57,755 bases of DNA, from NCBI GenBank assembly GCA_000470535.1, contig CBRG010000184.1, forward strand, positions 1 through 57,755, read 5' to 3'. Below the pieces are notes generated by a model. The model was not told where the DNA came from. It saw only the letters and a program-made list of their open reading frames with translations, and searched no databases. Positions 10,671-20,795 of the stretch are shown here, one piece after another. The stretch is from Streptomyces sp. AW19M42. Lineage in GTDB: Bacteria; Actinomycetota; Actinomycetes; Streptomycetales; Streptomycetaceae. Positions within the stretch are counted from its first letter, which is position 1. The number at the start of each line of letters is the position of its first letter. Made by a program: the position numbers and the translations under genes.

Positions 10671-11636
10671 ATGAGCGCTCGACCTAACCCAGAAGCTGCT
10701 GCGCAGCAGGCTGAGAACACCGCCCCGCACCGGGCCGGCTTCGCCTGCTTCGTGGGCCGTCCCAACGCGGGCAAGTCCACCCTTACGAACGCTCTGGTCG
10801 GCCAGAAGGTGGCGATCACGTCCAACCGGCCACAGACCACCAGGCACACGGTCCGCGGCATCGTGCACCGGCCGGACGCGCAGCTGATCCTGGTCGACAC
10901 CCCCGGCCTCCACAAGCCGCGCACCCTGCTGGGTGAGCGTCTCAACGACGTCGTACGCACCACCTGGGCCGAGGTCGACGTCATCGGCTTCTGCCTGCCC
11001 GCCGACCAGAAGCTCGGCCCAGGCGACAAGTACATCGTCAAGGAACTCGCGGGCATCAAGAAGACGCCCAAGATCGCGATCATCACCAAGTCCGACCTGG
11101 TCGAGTCCAAGCAGCTCGCCGAACAGCTGCTGGCCGTCTCCCGCCTCGGCGAGGAGCTCGGCTTCGAATGGGCGGAGATCATCCCGGTCTCGGCCGTCAA
11201 GGACGATCAGATCGGCCTGCTGGCCGACCTGATCGCCCCGCTGCTCCCCGAGAGCCCGCCGCTCTACCCGGAGGGCGACCTCACGGACGAGCCCGAGATG
11301 GTCATGGTCGCGGAGCTGATCCGGGAGGCCGCGCTCGAAGGCGTACGCGACGAACTGCCGCACTCCATCGCGGTCGTCGTCGAGGAGATGCTGCCGCGCG
11401 AGGACCGGCCGGCGGACAAGCCGCTGCTCGACATCCACGCCAACGTCTACATCGAGCGGCCCAGCCAGAAGGGCATCATCATCGGCCCGAAGGGCAAGCG
11501 GCTCAAGGACGTCGGAACCAAGTCCCGCAAGCACATCGAGGCACTGCTCGGCACGCCGGTCTTCCTGGACCTGCACGTGAAGGTCGCCAAGGACTGGCAG
11601 CGCGACCCGAAACAGCTGCGCAAGCTGGGGTTCTGA
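10671..11636 (+). CDS. era: GTPase Era
   Basis: Ras-like GTPase plus KH domain that binds the 3' end of 16S rRNA during 30S assembly. G1 GRPNAGKST, G3 DTPGLH, G4 TKSD are present, with a C-terminal KH domain containing GPKGKRLKDVG. 321 residues from ATG 10671; ATG 10662 is also in frame. A GACAAT -10-like box at 10658-10663 ends 7 bases before ATG 10671, so the message may be leaderless. Its 3' end is partly duplicated downstream (see repeat). Confidence 0.96.
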   Translation: MSARPNPEAAAQQAENTAPHRAGFACFVGRPNAGKSTLTNALVGQKVAITSNRPQTTRHTVRGIVHRPDAQLILVDTPGLHKPRTLLGERLNDVVRTTWAEVDVIGFCLPADQKLGPGDKYIVKELAGIKKTPKIAIITKSDLVESKQLAEQLLAVSRLGEELGFEWAEIIPVSAVKDDQIGLLADLIAPLLPESPPLYPEGDLTDEPEMVMVAELIREAALEGVRDELPHSIAVVVEEMLPREDRPADKPLLDIHANVYIERPSQKGIIIGPKGKRLKDVGTKSRKHIEALLGTPVFLDLHVKVAKDWQRDPKQLRKLGF

Positions 11637-11764
11637 GCGGACCCCCGGACCGACGGCCGGAAGCCGGCGCAGCCGCGCGAAGCCGCTGAGGCCCGCTGGG
11701 GCCGAAGGGTGCGAGGGCGGCCGTGGGAACAGGCCGCGAACAGCTGCGCAAGCTGGGGTTCTGA
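11611..11764. repeat. 26-bp direct repeat duplicating the era 3' end
   Basis: The last 26 bases of era including its stop (11611-11636, ending GCTGGGGTTCTGA) recur exactly at 11739-11764, 128 bp downstream. Sequence outside the 26 bases does not match. The second copy is in a gene-free stretch (11637-11828) that holds nothing else I recognise. It may be a recombination or insertion scar. Confidence 0.85.
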
Positions 11765-11828
11765 CTCTGCCGTCAGCGCCGTCAGCCGTACGCCGGTCCC
11801 GCGGCGGCCTCAGCAGTCGCCGCCGGTC

Positions 11829-12095
11829 TCACGCGCCCTCCTTCAGGACGCGTGAGACCAGTGCGCGCTGGGCGTCGGTCAGCCGGGGATCCGCGCAGTG
11901 CACTGTCCGGTCACCGACCGTGATCCGGTAGCCGAAGCCGTCCGGGACGCCGGCCGGCGGGGTGCCCCGGCCGCCGGTGAGTGCCGATTCGGCCAGGGCC
12001 TCCCATTCACGGGCGTCGGGCCGGCCGGAGGTGTCGATCTCGCCGTGGCGTGCGATACCCGCGAAGCCGCCGGTCCTGCTCACCTGGATCCGCAT
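11829..12095 (-). CDS. Emfourin-type M4 protease inhibitor
   Basis: 88-residue small protein beginning MRIQVSRTGGFAGIARHGEIDT, the pattern of emfourin-like proteins encoded next to protealysin-like M4 peptidases. The C-terminal half has YRITVGDRTVHCADPRLTDAQRALV. It lies 36 bp downstream of the M4 peptidase on the same strand, so protease and inhibitor are probably co-expressed. No signal peptide, so it is cytosolic, fitting an inhibitor that protects the producing cell. Function is inferred from family and neighbour. Confidence 0.8.
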   Translation of the reverse strand: MRIQVSRTGGFAGIARHGEIDTSGRPDAREWEALAESALTGGRGTPPAGVPDGFGYRITVGDRTVHCADPRLTDAQRALVSRVLKEGA

Positions 12096-12131
12096 ACGGT
12101 GTCCTTCCCCTGCGGACGCGCCCTGTGTTGC

Positions 12132-13208
12132 CTACGCGGTCGGTACGCCCACCTCCGACCAGGCCTTGAGAACCGCCTCCACCTCGTCACCCGCACCGAA
12201 GCGGCTGCGTGCCGCCGCGACGGTCAGCCGGGCGAAGGCCGCGAAGTCGGCGTCCACCGCCAGTTCACCACCGGTGAGCACATCGAACCAGAGCTGTCCG
12301 GCCTTCTCCCAGGAACTTCCGCCCAGCGCGGTCGCCAGCAGGTAGAACGCCCGGTTGGGGATGCCGGAGTTGAGGTGCACACCGCCGTTGTCGTCGCCGG
12401 TGCGGATGTAGTCGTCCATGGACGCGGGCTGCGGGTCCTTGCCGAGCACATCGTCGTCGTACGCGGTGCCGGGCGCCTTCATCGAGCGCAATGCCATCCC
12501 CTGGACGCGCGGCGCCAGCAGGCCCGCGCCGATCAGCCAGTCGGCCTGCTCCGCGGTCTGGCCCAGCGAGTACTGCTTGACCAGGGAGCCGAACACGTCC
12601 GAGACGGACTCGTTCAGCGCGCCGGACTGGCCGTAGTAGCTCAGATTGGCCGTGTACTGGGTCAGGCCGTGCGCCAGCTCGTGGGCGATGACGTCGATGG
12701 CGACGGTGAAGTCCAGGAAGATCTCCCCGTCCCCGTCGCCGAACACCATCTGCTCGCCGTCGAAGAAGGCGTTGTTGTACTTCTCGTCGTAGTGCACGGA
12801 GCCGATCAGCGGCAGCCCGTTGCCGTCGATCGAACGCCGACCGTAGGCCTTGAGCAGCAGTTCGAAGGTGGCGCCGAGACCCGCGTACGCGCGGTTGACG
12901 CTGGCGTCGGACGTGGGGTCCTCGCCCTCGGCCCGGACCTTGGTGCCGGGCAGCTCGGTGCCGTGCCGGCAGTCGTAGAGGGTGCGGTCGGGCTTGCCGG
13001 AGCGCTCGTCCTCCGGGGCGGGGGCTACGCGCGCCGGGACGGGGGTCGTGACCTGGCGGCGGGTGCGCCGGGCGGCGTCGGCCTCCAGGGTGCGGCGGGC
13101 CGGGCCCGCCAGGACGGGATCGTCGGACTGGGACAGCTTGTCGAGGACGTGGGGCGGCACGATGGTGCAGAAGACGGGCTGGGACCTGTGCTGAGTTCGA
13201 GGCTGCAT
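12132..13208 (-). CDS. M4-family (protealysin-like) zinc metallopeptidase
   Basis: Zinc neutral protease, 358 residues. Catalytic HELAH (VIAHELAHGLTQYT) and the third ligand Glu in ALNESVSDVFGS are intact; the active-site His segment is GVHLNSGIPNRAF. There is no signal peptide. Instead it has a short N-terminal pro-region with CTIVPPHVLDKL, like the PPxxL precursor motif of protealysin-type enzymes. ATG 13208 (MQPRTQ) is preferred to the upstream in-frame start at 13244. Paired with an emfourin-type inhibitor, and divergent from the leuA leader. Confidence 0.92.
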   Translation of the reverse strand: MQPRTQHRSQPVFCTIVPPHVLDKLSQSDDPVLAGPARRTLEADAARRTRRQVTTPVPARVAPAPEDERSGKPDRTLYDCRHGTELPGTKVRAEGEDPTSDASVNRAYAGLGATFELLLKAYGRRSIDGNGLPLIGSVHYDEKYNNAFFDGEQMVFGDGDGEIFLDFTVAIDVIAHELAHGLTQYTANLSYYGQSGALNESVSDVFGSLVKQYSLGQTAEQADWLIGAGLLAPRVQGMALRSMKAPGTAYDDDVLGKDPQPASMDDYIRTGDDNGGVHLNSGIPNRAFYLLATALGGSSWEKAGQLWFDVLTGGELAVDADFAAFARLTVAAARSRFGAGDEVEAVLKAWSEVGVPTA

Positions 13209-13352
13209 GCACTCGACTGTGGCAGCGTGTGATCGCTGTGTCACTGGTTGCCACCAGGATTGATGAAATAGAGTGATCGATCACCGTTTACCCGTTACTG
13301 GCCTCCGATCCCGCATACTGATACGGCGCAGGCGCCTCGGGCGTCGCTCGGC

Positions 13353-13358
13353 TAGTCT
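13353..13358 (+). promoter_or_regulatory. Candidate -10 box of the leuA leader transcript
   Basis: TAGTCT lies 9 bases before the leader peptide ATG, placing a start site within a few bases of it. No convincing -35 is seen at the proper distance. Confidence 0.4.
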
Positions 13359-13367
13359 CTTCGCATC

Positions 13368-13415
13368 ATGCGTTTCGGGCTGCTTCTTCTTAGCTGCCGC
13401 GGCGAGGGTCTGTAG
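13368..13415 (+). CDS. leuA leader peptide (attenuation)
   Basis: A 15-codon open frame encoding MRFGLLLLSCRGEGL with four consecutive Leu codons (CTG CTT CTT CTT). CTT is a rare codon in this genome. Stalling at these codons when charged leucyl-tRNA is scarce would control folding of the downstream stem and so leuA transcription. The frame lies 115 bp upstream of leuA. Confidence 0.85.
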   Translation: MRFGLLLLSCRGEGL

Positions 13416-13419
13416 TCGT

Positions 13420-13470
13420 AGGCCGACCCCCTCCCCGCGGAGTCTTGTGTTGCAGCGACACAGTCGGCCT
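13420..13470 (+). promoter_or_regulatory. leuA attenuator stem
   Basis: Inverted repeat AGGCCGAC (13420-13427) and GTCGGCCT (13463-13470) begins 4 bases after the leader peptide stop and is followed by TCCCCC. It is the candidate terminator or anti-terminator element of the leu leader. Confidence 0.55.
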
Positions 13471-13488
13471 TCCCCCAGCTCTCGATGA

Positions 13489-15333
<1,845 letters not shown>

Positions 15334-15374
15334 CCCCGCGCCCGCCCGAAAGGGCATGAATCGGCATGGTCCGC

Positions 15375-15408
15375 GAACCCCGTCCTCCGCACCCGGGGGG
15401 CGGGGTTC
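15375..15408 (+). terminator. leuA terminator hairpin
   Basis: Arms GAACCCCG (15375-15382) and CGGGGTTC (15401-15408), about 40 bp after the leuA stop. The loop is long (18 bases) and C-rich. Confidence 0.6.
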
Positions 15409-15476
15409 AGCCATCTCGGGGTGGTTGTGACGGGCGAGGTGCTGACGCCGATTGACGGATGTGGTTAACATCACGT

Positions 15477-15502
15477 CCAACACGGCAATGTTGCCGTGTT
15501 GG
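15477..15502. promoter_or_regulatory. 26-bp palindrome upstream of TerB-like gene
   Basis: Two perfect 12-bp arms (CCAACACGGCAA and TTGCCGTGTTGG) separated by TG. A TTGACG at 15452-15457 lies 19 bp upstream, so the palindrome falls where a -10/+1 region would be. It could be an operator or a structured leader. It is 48 bp before the GTG start. Confidence 0.6.
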
Positions 15503-15550
15503 TACCTCCCGTGTCCGCAGGGCTACGGGGGAGTTACGGAGGTGTGCGAC

Positions 15551-16255
15551 GTGCGGTCAGCCCTGGGACAACACGCCATGAAGCTGCGTATCTGCGGCAT
15601 CCGCACGATGTGGGACACCGTCGGGGACGGCGAGTTCTTCTGCACCGGCTGCGGAGGCGACCGCAACTACCGCCGCCTCACCGGACGTCGCCGGTTCACC
15701 TTCCTCGGCGTACCGCTGCTGCGGCGCGGCACCGTGGGCCCGGTCGTCGAATGCGCCGCGTGCCACCACCACTTCGGCACCGACACGCTCGACCACCCCA
15801 CCACCACCCGGTTCTCCGCGATGCTCAAGGACGGCGTCCACACCGTCGCGCTCGGTGTCCTGGCGGCCGGCGGGACCACCTCCCGCACGGTCCTGGAGAC
15901 CGCCGTCGCCACCGTGCGCGGCGCCGGTTTCGACGGCTGCACGCAGGAGCAGCTCGCCACCGTCGTCGAGGTCCTCTCCGTCGACATCGGCCACGGCTCG
16001 GCGTTCGACCCGGCCGCGGAGGCCTGTGGCGCTGCCCTCGCCATCGAGCTCCACGAGGCGCTGGAGCCGCTCGCCCCGCACCTGGCGCAGGCCGGCCGCG
16101 AATCGATTCTGCTCCAGGGCGCCAGGATCGCGCTCGCCGACGGCCCGTACAGCCAGGCCGAACGCGAGGTGCTGACCACCGTCGGCGGCGCGCTCCAGCT
16201 CCGCGCGGAGGACACCGCTCGGCTGCTCGCCGCGGCGGCGCGTACGCCCTCCTGA
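15551..16255 (+). CDS. TerB-like tellurite-resistance/DjlA-family protein with zinc ribbon
   Basis: 234 residues. N-terminal Cys pairs FCTGCGG (about residue 32) and CAACHHH (about residue 67) look like a zinc-ribbon. The C-terminal half is an all-helical TerB-like repeat (GVHTVALGVLAAGG ... ILLQGARIALADGPYSQAEREVL). GTG 15551 is chosen because GGAGG at 15538-15542 is 8 bases upstream; the frame is open back to 15452 but that segment is promoter-like. Cellular role unknown; the tellurite label is historical. Confidence 0.8.
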   Translation: MRSALGQHAMKLRICGIRTMWDTVGDGEFFCTGCGGDRNYRRLTGRRRFTFLGVPLLRRGTVGPVVECAACHHHFGTDTLDHPTTTRFSAMLKDGVHTVALGVLAAGGTTSRTVLETAVATVRGAGFDGCTQEQLATVVEVLSVDIGHGSAFDPAAEACGAALAIELHEALEPLAPHLAQAGRESILLQGARIALADGPYSQAEREVLTTVGGALQLRAEDTARLLAAAARTPS

Positions 16256-16333
16256 ACGACCTCCGCCCACCGGCCGTCACTCCCGCTGGGGTACGCCGGC
16301 GCACGGCGCCCTCCCCGGCAGTAGCGGGCCGCC

Positions 16334-16868
16334 GTGATGACCATCCTCGTCTTCGGCGCGGTCACCGACTACGCACTGCTGCTGGTCTCCCGCTACCGCG
16401 AGGAGCTCACCCGCCACGCCCGGCCGCGGGAAGCGATGGAGGCGGCGCTGCGCGGCTGCGCCCCGCCGTCGTGGCCTCCTGCGCCACCGTCGCGGCGGGC
16501 CTCCTGTGTCTTCTGGCGGCCGATCTCACCCGCAGTCGAGGAATGGGACCCTTCGCCGTCGTCGGGGTGCTGTGCGCGCTCCTGGCCATGCTGACGCTGC
16601 TTCCCGCGCTCCTGGTGCTCCTGGTGCTCCTGGGCCGCCGGGCGTTCCGGCCGCTCGTACCGGCGTAGGCAGTGACCCCGTGCGCCGGCACTCCCTCTTC
16701 GCCGCCATGAGCGGCTCGGCCGGACGCCGGCCCGTCGCGGTACCGGTGACCGGCGGAGTGCTGCTGGGCGCCCTGTCACCCGGCGCCCGCGGCCGCACCC
16801 AGCTGGTGATCATCGCGTACGAATCCGGGCCGGTCATGGCCGCCGGCGGCGGGGCGGCAGGAAACTGA
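16334..16868 (+). pseudogene. Decayed MMPL/RND-family transporter remnant
   Basis: Fragments of a MMPL lipid/drug transporter in shifting frames. GAVTDYALLLVSRYREEL then AMEAALRG is in one frame. From about 16455 the match moves to another frame (AVVASCATVAAGLLCLLAADL ... LLAMLTLLPALLVLL), which stops at 16668. A third frame then gives RRHSLFAAMSGSAGRRPVAV, resembling the next cytoplasmic segment. Only a small part of an approximately 700-residue protein remains. It is a clear relic between the TerB-like gene and recO. Confidence 0.8.
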
Positions 16869-16926
16869 GCGGCCCGGGTCGAGGGGGCGGACCCGCCGGG
16901 CCATCCGCGTACCGGACAATGGAGCC

Positions 16927-17673
16927 ATGAGCTTGTTCCGGGACGACGGCGTGGTGCTCCGCACGCAGAAGCTGGGCGAGGCCGACCGGATCATCACGAT
17001 CCTGACCCGCGGCCACGGCCGGGTACGGGCCGTCGCACGCGGCGTGCGGCGCACGAAGTCGAAGTTCGGGGCCCGGCTTGAGCCGTTCTCCCATGTCGAC
17101 GTGCAGTTCTTCGCGCGGGGCAGCGAGCTGATCGGACGCGGCCTGCCGCTCTGCACCCAGAGCGAGACCATCGCCCCCTACGGCGGCGGGATCGTCACCG
17201 ACTACGGGCGCTACACCGCCGGCACCGCGATGCTGGAGACCGCCGAGCGCTTCACCGACCACGAGGGCGAACCCGCCGTCCAGCAGTACCTGCTCCTGGT
17301 GGGCGGACTGCGCACGCTGTCCCGTGGCGAGCACGATCCCCACCTCATCCTGGACGCCTTCCTGCTGCGCTCCCTCGCCGTCAACGGCTACGCCCCCAGC
17401 TTCGACGGCTGCGCCCGGTGCGGAATGCCCGGACCGAACCGGTTCTTCTCCGTCGCGGCGGGCGGCGTCATATGCGGCGACTGCCGGGTACCGGGCAGCG
17501 TCGTACCCTCGGCTGAGGCCGTCACCCTGCTGAGCGCACTGCTCACCGGCGACTGGGAGACGGCGGACGCGTGCGAGGCGCGTCACGTCAGGGAGGGGAG
17601 CGGGCTGGTGTCCGCCTATCTGCACTGGCATCTGGAGCGCGGGCTGCGCTCGCTGCGGTACGTAGAGAAGTGA
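16927..17673 (+). CDS. recO: DNA repair protein RecO
   Basis: Recombination mediator of the RecFOR pathway; loads RecA on SSB-coated ssDNA. 248 residues with an N-terminal OB fold (MSLFRDDGVVLRTQKLGEADRI), a helical middle and a zinc finger with CARCG (about residue 165) and CGDC (about 185). A GACAAT box (16915-16920) ends 6 bases before ATG 16927, consistent with leaderless transcription. uppS follows after 21 bp, as is usual. Confidence 0.96.
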   Translation: MSLFRDDGVVLRTQKLGEADRIITILTRGHGRVRAVARGVRRTKSKFGARLEPFSHVDVQFFARGSELIGRGLPLCTQSETIAPYGGGIVTDYGRYTAGTAMLETAERFTDHEGEPAVQQYLLLVGGLRTLSRGEHDPHLILDAFLLRSLAVNGYAPSFDGCARCGMPGPNRFFSVAAGGVICGDCRVPGSVVPSAEAVTLLSALLTGDWETADACEARHVREGSGLVSAYLHWHLERGLRSLRYVEK

Positions 17674-17694
17674 CACAGGGAGACTGAGAAGCTC

Positions 17695-18513
17695 ATGGCA
17701 GTACGCGGAATCCTCGGCGGCCGTAACCGGCGCGACCACAAGACCCCGGAGCCGCACCCGTCCGGTGCCACGCCGCCGAAGATCCCCGGTGAACTGGTGC
17801 CCAAGCACGTCGCCGTGGTGATGGACGGCAACGGCCGCTGGGCCAAGGAGCGCGGGCTGCCGCGCACCGAGGGCCACAAGATCGGTGAGGGCGTCGTCAT
17901 GGACGTGCTCAAGGGCTGCATCGAGATGGGCGTCAAGAACCTCTCGCTGTACGCCTTCTCCACCGAGAACTGGAAGCGGTCCCCGGACGAGGTGAAGTTC
18001 CTGATGAACTTCAACCGGGACGTCATCCGCCGCCGTCGCGACGAGATGGACGAGCTCGGCATCCGGATCCGCTGGGTCGGCCGCATGCCGAAGCTGTGGA
18101 AGTCCGTCGTCCAGGAGCTCCAGGTCGCCCAGGAGCAGACCAAGGACAACGACAAGATGACGCTGTATTTCTGCGTCAACTACGGCGGCCGGGCCGAGAT
18201 CGCCGACGCCGCGCAGCGGATCGCCCGGGATGTCGCGGCCGGGAAGCTCGACCCCGCGAAGGTCAACGAGAAGACCTTCGCGAAGTACACCTACTACCCG
18301 GACATGCCGGACGTCGACCTCTTCGTCCGCCCGAGCGGCGAGCAGCGCACGTCCAACTACCTGATCTGGCAGAGCGCCTACGCCGAGATGGTCTTCCAGG
18401 ACGTGCTGTGGCCGGACTTCGACCGCCGTGACCTGTGGCGGGCCTGCCTTGAATTCGCCCAGCGCGACCGGCGCTTCGGCGGTGCGGTGGAGGCCGCCGA
18501 AACCGGAAGCTGA
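17695..18513 (+). CDS. uppS: Isoprenyl (undecaprenyl) diphosphate synthase
   Basis: cis-prenyltransferase that makes the C50-C55 carrier lipid for cell-wall synthesis. 272 residues. The hallmark motifs are [14 protein letters not shown] with the catalytic Asp, [12 protein letters not shown], and near the C-terminus [17 protein letters not shown]. Follows recO by 21 bp and ends in a bidirectional terminator facing zur. Product chain length cannot be read from sequence. Confidence 0.95.
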   Translation: MAVRGILGGRNRRDHKTPEPHPSGATPPKIPGELVPKHVAVVMDGNGRWAKERGLPRTEGHKIGEGVVMDVLKGCIEMGVKNLSLYAFSTENWKRSPDEVKFLMNFNRDVIRRRRDEMDELGIRIRWVGRMPKLWKSVVQELQVAQEQTKDNDKMTLYFCVNYGGRAEIADAAQRIARDVAAGKLDPAKVNEKTFAKYTYYPDMPDVDLFVRPSGEQRTSNYLIWQSAYAEMVFQDVLWPDFDRRDLWRACLEFAQRDRRFGGAVEAAETGS

Positions 18514-18519
18514 GCAGCA

Positions 18520-18556
18520 GCCGGGTCTGCGGGGGCGGCGCCCCCGCAGACCCGGC
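18520..18556. terminator. Bidirectional terminator between uppS and zur
   Basis: Perfect 17-bp arms (18520-18536 and 18540-18556) with a GGC loop, exactly filling the gap between two convergent genes; the zur stop abuts it at 18557. Confidence 0.93.
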
Positions 18557-18991
18557 TCACTCCTGCGCGCTCGCGCAGTCCGCGCAGGTACCGAAGACCT
18601 CCACCGTGTGCGCGACGTTGACGTAGCCGTGCTGCGCCGCGATCGTCTCCGCCCACTGCTCCACGGCCGGGCCCTCCACCTCGACGGCCTTGCCGCACAT
18701 CCGGCAGACCAGATGGTGGTGGTGGTCGCCGGTCGAGCACCGCCGGTAGACGGACTCGCCCTCCGTGGTGCGCAGCACATCGACCTCGCCCGCGTCCGCG
18801 AGGGACTGCAGGGTGCGGTAGACCGTGGTCAGCCCGACCGAGTCGCCGCGGTGCTTGAGCACATCGTGCAACTCCTGCGCGCTGCGGAACTCGTCCACCT
18901 CGTCGAGCGCCGCGGCCACCGCGGTCCGCTGCCGGGTCGAACGGCCGCGTACCGGGGCCGCGTTCGTTCCGCTGATCGGCGGCGTCGCCAC
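18557..18991 (-). CDS. zur: Zinc uptake regulator Zur (Fur family)
   Basis: Zn2+-responsive repressor, 144 residues. Winged-helix DNA-binding region VGLTTVYRTLQSLADAG, then the metal site RRCSTGDHHHHLVCRMCGKA and C-terminal CADC, giving two CxxC pairs for structural zinc. GTG 18991 is chosen because GAGGAGG lies just upstream; the frame is open to 19111. It lies next to znuABC on the same strand, and two Zur-like boxes precede znuA, so it probably represses that operon when zinc is plentiful. Confidence 0.93.
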   Translation of the reverse strand: MATPPISGTNAAPVRGRSTRQRTAVAAALDEVDEFRSAQELHDVLKHRGDSVGLTTVYRTLQSLADAGEVDVLRTTEGESVYRRCSTGDHHHHLVCRMCGKAVEVEGPAVEQWAETIAAQHGYVNVAHTVEVFGTCADCASAQE

Positions 18992-19056
18992 AGGAGCCTC
19001 CTCGTGTCGCCCGTACGTTTGTCGGGCCATTGTGCCAGCCCGCTCCGGCCGCGGCG

Positions 19057-19950
19057 TCAGATACGGACGTCGTCCGTGGTTCGGCGGGTGGCCGGTACCT
19101 CCAGGGTGCACCGCTCGGCGGCCGATTCGCCGATGCGCGCGCGCCTTCTTCCCAGCGGGGTGGCGAGCAGGGTCAGCGCGACGAAGACGCCGATGGCCAG
19201 CAGCACGATCGTCGCCCCGGGCGGTACGTCCCGGTAGTACGAGGTCACGGTGCCGGCCAGCGTCACCGCCACCCCGATGACGACCGAGAGCACGAAGGTC
19301 ACCTTGAAGGACCGGCTGATCTGCTGCGCGGCGGCGACCGGGACCACCATCAGGGCGCTGACCAGCAGTAGCCCGACGACCCGCATCGCGACGGTGACGG
19401 TGACCGCCGCGGTGACCGCGATCAGCAGGTTCAGCACCCGTACCGGCAGCCCGGTGACCCGGGCGAACTCCTCGTCCTGGCTGACCGCGAACAACTGCCT
19501 GCGCAGCCCCACCGTCACCAGCAGCACGAACGCCGCCAGCAGACCGATCGCGGTGATGTCCTCGGAGGAGACCGTGGAGAGGGAGCCGAAGAGGTAGGAG
19601 GTGAGGTTGGCGTTGGAGCCGGTGTCGGAGAGGTTGATCAGCAGGACACCGCCCGCCATGCCGCCGTAGAAGAGCATCGCCAGTGCGATGTCGCCCCGGG
19701 TGCGTCCGTACCAGCGGATCAGTTCCATGACGACCGCGCCGACGACGGCGACGGCGGTGGCCATCCAGACCGGGCTGGTGGAGAGCAGGAAGCCGAGGCC
19801 GACGCCGGTCATCGCGATGTGGCCGATGCCGTCGCCCATCAGGGCCTGCCGGCGCTGCACCAGGTAGATGCCGACGGCGGGGGCGATGACGCCGACCAGC
19901 ACGGCGGCGATCAGCGCCCGCTGCATGAAGGGAGGGGTGAGGAATTCCAT
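19057..19950 (-). CDS. znuB: Zinc ABC transporter permease
   Basis: Membrane permease of the ABC-3 metal transporter family, 297 residues, about eight hydrophobic helices (MEFLTPPFMQRALIAAVLVG onward). The Gly-rich GDGIGHIAMTGVGLGFLL segment is characteristic. Its start is 2 bp after the stop of the ATPase gene, so it is the last gene of znuACB. The C-terminal tail is basic and cytoplasmic. Zinc rather than manganese is inferred from zur and the Zur boxes. Confidence 0.93.
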   Translation of the reverse strand: MEFLTPPFMQRALIAAVLVGVIAPAVGIYLVQRRQALMGDGIGHIAMTGVGLGFLLSTSPVWMATAVAVVGAVVMELIRWYGRTRGDIALAMLFYGGMAGGVLLINLSDTGSNANLTSYLFGSLSTVSSEDITAIGLLAAFVLLVTVGLRRQLFAVSQDEEFARVTGLPVRVLNLLIAVTAAVTVTVAMRVVGLLLVSALMVVPVAAAQQISRSFKVTFVLSVVIGVAVTLAGTVTSYYRDVPPGATIVLLAIGVFVALTLLATPLGRRRARIGESAAERCTLEVPATRRTTDDVRI

Positions 19951-19952
19951 GA

Positions 19953-20795
19953 TCAGCTCAGCAGTCCCGTCCGGACGGGCTCGGAAGCCGCGTGGGGGTG
20001 TACGTGGTCGTGGCCGGGCAGCGCGTGCTGTCCCAGGGCCTTCGGGGGCGGTCCGTCGTGCATCACGCAGCCGTCGCGCAGGACGATCGCGCGGTCGATC
20101 AACGGCTCCAGCGGGCCCAGCTCGTGCAGGACGAGCAGCACGGTGGTGCCGGCCGCGACCTGGTCGCGCAGGGTCGCGGCGAGGATCTCCTGGCTGGCCA
20201 GGTCGACGCCGGCCATCGGCTCGTCCATGATCAGCAGTTCGGGTTCGGCGGCGAGCGCGCGCGCGATCAGGACGCGCTGGTGCTGGCCGCCGGAGAGGGC
20301 GTTCACCGAGTCCCTGGCGCGGTCGGTGAGACCGACGAGACCGATGGCGCGGTCGACGGCGGCACGGTCGGCCTTGCGGGGCAGGCCCAGCTTGGTGCGG
20401 GACAGCCGCCCGGAGGAGACGACCTCGCGGATGGTGGCCGGTACGCCGCCGGCCGCCGTGGTGCGCTGCGGTACGTAGCCGACCCGCGCCCAGTCGCGGA
20501 ACCGGCGCAGCGGGGTGCCGAAGAGCTCGACTGCGCCGCCGGTGAGCGGGACCTGGCCGATGGCGGAGCGTACGGCGGTCGACTTGCCTGAGCCGTTGGC
20601 GCCGAGCAGCGCGACGACCTCGCCGCGGAGCACGGTCAGGTCGACGCCGCGCAGTACGGGGCGTGCGCCGAGGGTGGCCGTGGCGTCGCGCAGGACGATC
20701 ACGGGTTCGGGGGTGGGGCTCGCGGGCTCGGGCATGAGCGCCTCCGGTGCTGCTGCGGGGTTCGGGTCGGCCGGTTCGGTGGGGTCGTCGCTCAC
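19953..20795 (-). CDS. znuC: Zinc ABC transporter ATP-binding protein
   Basis: ATPase that powers zinc uptake, 280 residues. Walker A GANGSGKST, Q-loop YVPQRT, signature LSGGQHQRV, Walker B LLIMDEP, switch His in LLVLHELG. An N-terminal 30-residue Pro/Ala extension precedes the fold, and the C-terminus is His-rich (HDHVHPH), which may bind metal. Its start overlaps the stop of znuA by four bases. Confidence 0.94.
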   Translation of the reverse strand: MSDDPTEPADPNPAAAPEALMPEPASPTPEPVIVLRDATATLGARPVLRGVDLTVLRGEVVALLGANGSGKSTAVRSAIGQVPLTGGAVELFGTPLRRFRDWARVGYVPQRTTAAGGVPATIREVVSSGRLSRTKLGLPRKADRAAVDRAIGLVGLTDRARDSVNALSGGQHQRVLIARALAAEPELLIMDEPMAGVDLASQEILAATLRDQVAAGTTVLLVLHELGPLEPLIDRAIVLRDGCVMHDGPPPKALGQHALPGHDHVHPHAASEPVRTGLLS

